A stretch of DNA of 64,000 bases from Streptococcus cristatus AS 1.3089 (lineage in GTDB: Bacteria > Bacillota > Bacilli > Lactobacillales > Streptococcaceae): positions 2,024,213 to 2,088,212 of the forward strand of contig NC_021175.1 in assembly GCF_000385925.1 (NCBI RefSeq), given 5' to 3'. Both the position numbers and the translations under genes were made by a program. The notes beneath the pieces were generated by a model, which saw only the letters and a list, made by a program, of their open reading frames with translations, did not search any database and was not told the origin of the DNA. Positions 62,878-64,000 of the stretch are shown here, in pieces (within the stretch, counting starts at the first letter, position 1; each line of letters begins with the position of its first letter).

Positions 62878-64000
62878 GACTTGTTGACCTCACTAATTAG
62901 CCCCTTGATATCAATCTTACCGTTTGGTGTTAGGGGCAGAGATTCCCGATAGAGGAACTTAGACGGCATCATATAAGACATCATGATATCCTGTAGATCC
63001 TCCTTGATAGCCTTGGTAATATCGATTTCGCGGTCAAATTGCTCTGCAACACCGTCTTTCAAAATAACGTAGGCCAATAAGTTTTGAACCTTATGGTCCT
63101 TGTTGTAGCGTGGCACTGCTACTGCCGCCTCGATATACTTGGATTTGTTGAGGTTTTGAGATACGTCCTCTAGCTCGATGCGATAGCCGTTAAACTTAAT
63201 CTGGAAGTCCATACGACCGCCATAGAGTAAGAGACCTTCATCAGTCATCGTACCCACATCACCTGTATGATAGGCTGGCAGCCCTTCAAATTCAAAGAAG
63301 GCTTCAGCTGTCTTTTCAGGATTATTGAGGTAGCCCTTAGATACAGCTGGTCCGCAGACAATGATTTCCCCCTGCTGACCATTCGGCAATTTTTGCCCAT
63401 TCTCATCAATGACAAAGGTTGGAGAATCCGCCTTGGTATAGCCGATTGGCAGACGCTTGAGGGTCGCTAGCATCTCATCTGTGATTGCAACTGCAGACAG
63501 AGCCACCGTTGCCTCAGTCGGACCATAGGCATTGATAATACGAGCCTCAGGGAAACGCTCCCGCAATTTCTGGGCTGTCTTGACCGTCAGCTCCTCTCCA
63601 TCAAAGTAAAAATGCGTAATGCCTGGCATCTTCTGGCTGTTAAAATCCTCCGAAAGCATGGCCATATCCGCAAAGGACGGTGTAGAAGTCCAGATTGCTA
63701 CAGGGAGGCTGAGAATCGCTTCAAATAGCTGCTTGAAGTCCTGAGTCAGACTAGAAGGTAGGGCATAGAGAGTGCCTCCCAGCGCCAAAGTCGGTGCCCA
63801 GTACATAACTGACAAGTCGAAAGAATAAGGCGGTTGCGCCAGCATTTGCGGACGGCTTGGTGTCGCAAATTCCTTATCTGTAATCATCCAGTTGGTAAAG
63901 CTGAGCAAATTATCATGAGAAATTTGCACACCTTTAGGTTTACCAGTCGTACCAGAAGTAAAGATAATGTAGTAATTATCATCTCCCTTGACTGGATGAC
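62874..64000 (-). CDS. dltA: DltA, D-alanine-DltC ligase (5' part outside the window)
   Basis: Adenylates D-alanine and loads it on DltC. About 375 C-terminal codons are present; the frame is open to the right edge, where [11 protein letters not shown] (AMP-binding core) is visible. [21 protein letters not shown] and the lysine region [11 protein letters not shown] follow. The first ~130 residues lie beyond the window. Last residues overlap dltB. Confidence 0.95.
   Translation of the reverse strand, partial: HPVKGDDNYYIIFTSGTTGKPKGVQISHDNLLSFTNWMITDKEFATPSRPQMLAQPPYSFDLSVMYWAPTLALGGTLYALPSSLTQDFKQLFEAILSLPVAIWTSTPSFADMAMLSEDFNSQKMPGITHFYFDGEELTVKTAQKLRERFPEARIINAYGPTEATVALSAVAITDEMLATLKRLPIGYTKADSPTFVIDENGQKLPNGQQGEIIVCGPAVSKGYLNNPEKTAEAFFEFEGLPAYHTGDVGTMTDEGLLLYGGRMDFQIKFNGYRIELEDVSQNLNKSKYIEAAVAVPRYNKDHKVQNLLAYVILKDGVAEQFDREIDITKAIKEDLQDIMMSYMMPSKFLYRESLPLTPNGKIDIKGLISEVNKS

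Overview
The window is a low-GC Firmicute chromosome segment and reads as a viridans (Mitis/Sanguinis-group) Streptococcus. The evidence is the malQP / malXCDAR divergon with GAAAACGTTTGCGC operators as in the pneumococcal maltose regulon, Gly-Gly-free streptococcal lipoprotein signals, a dltABCD operon, rpmF-rpmG, hisS and ilvD of streptococcal type, and a dense set of streptococcal orphan immunity genes. No rRNA, tRNA or CRISPR array was recognised.

Layout. 0-12 kb: complete maltodextrin system. malQ-malP run leftward and malX-malC-malD-malA-malR plus a type I pullulanase run rightward from a shared control region carrying two operators and a cre-like site. 12-16 kb: YitT-family membrane protein, aspS, a frameshifted small membrane ORF and a polytopic membrane protein. 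16-38.3 kb: about 22 kb of small leftward genes that I read as an orphan immunity island. It contains PoNi (two), Imm33/DUF2185 (two), an Imm47-like protein, Imm59-like proteins, an ankyrin protein, an ADP-ribosylglycohydrolase, DUF4299, and six copies of a shared C-terminal module (DUF6572-like) joined to different N-terminal domains. Between them lie several short 3' tails of polymorphic toxins, an IS3-family element and an ISL3 relic. No full-length toxin gene is present. 38.3-44.6 kb: lipoprotein, hisS, Fe-S assembly protein, ilvD, membrane-anchored protein, rpmF-rpmG. 44.6-49.1 kb: a decayed island downstream of rpmG, bounded by imperfect ~70-bp direct repeats, carrying an ATPase/HNH pair that looks like a Septu-type phage defence system, an XRE regulator and an IS3 relic. 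49.2-54.9 kb: SAP-domain protein, P-loop kinase, then a 963-residue serine-rich protein made of 26-residue repeats with a consensus promoter and no export signal, followed by a truncated GH1-like protein in the same apparent operon. 55-60 kb: maf, XRE/membrane pair, CDF transporter, TetR regulator, MFS permease, a ~160-bp MITE-like element and a GNAT acetyltransferase. 60-64 kb: dltD, dltC, dltB and the 3' part of dltA.

How it works together. The maltodextrin genes form one substrate-uptake and breakdown pathway under MalR and probably CcpA. In the immunity island each of the six DUF6572-like genes is the last gene of a transcription unit: within about 100 bp downstream lies a new leftward extended -10 promoter, and at least two also have clear terminator hairpins. 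The order toxin tail then immunity gene recurs several times, as expected if toxin modules were displaced by recombination while their immunity genes stayed. The most promising undescribed material is (i) this domain-swapped immunity cassette architecture, (ii) the apparently cytosolic serine-rich repeat protein coupled to a GH1-like pseudoenzyme, and (iii) the ATPase/HNH locus with a possible small third gene in an rpmG integration site.
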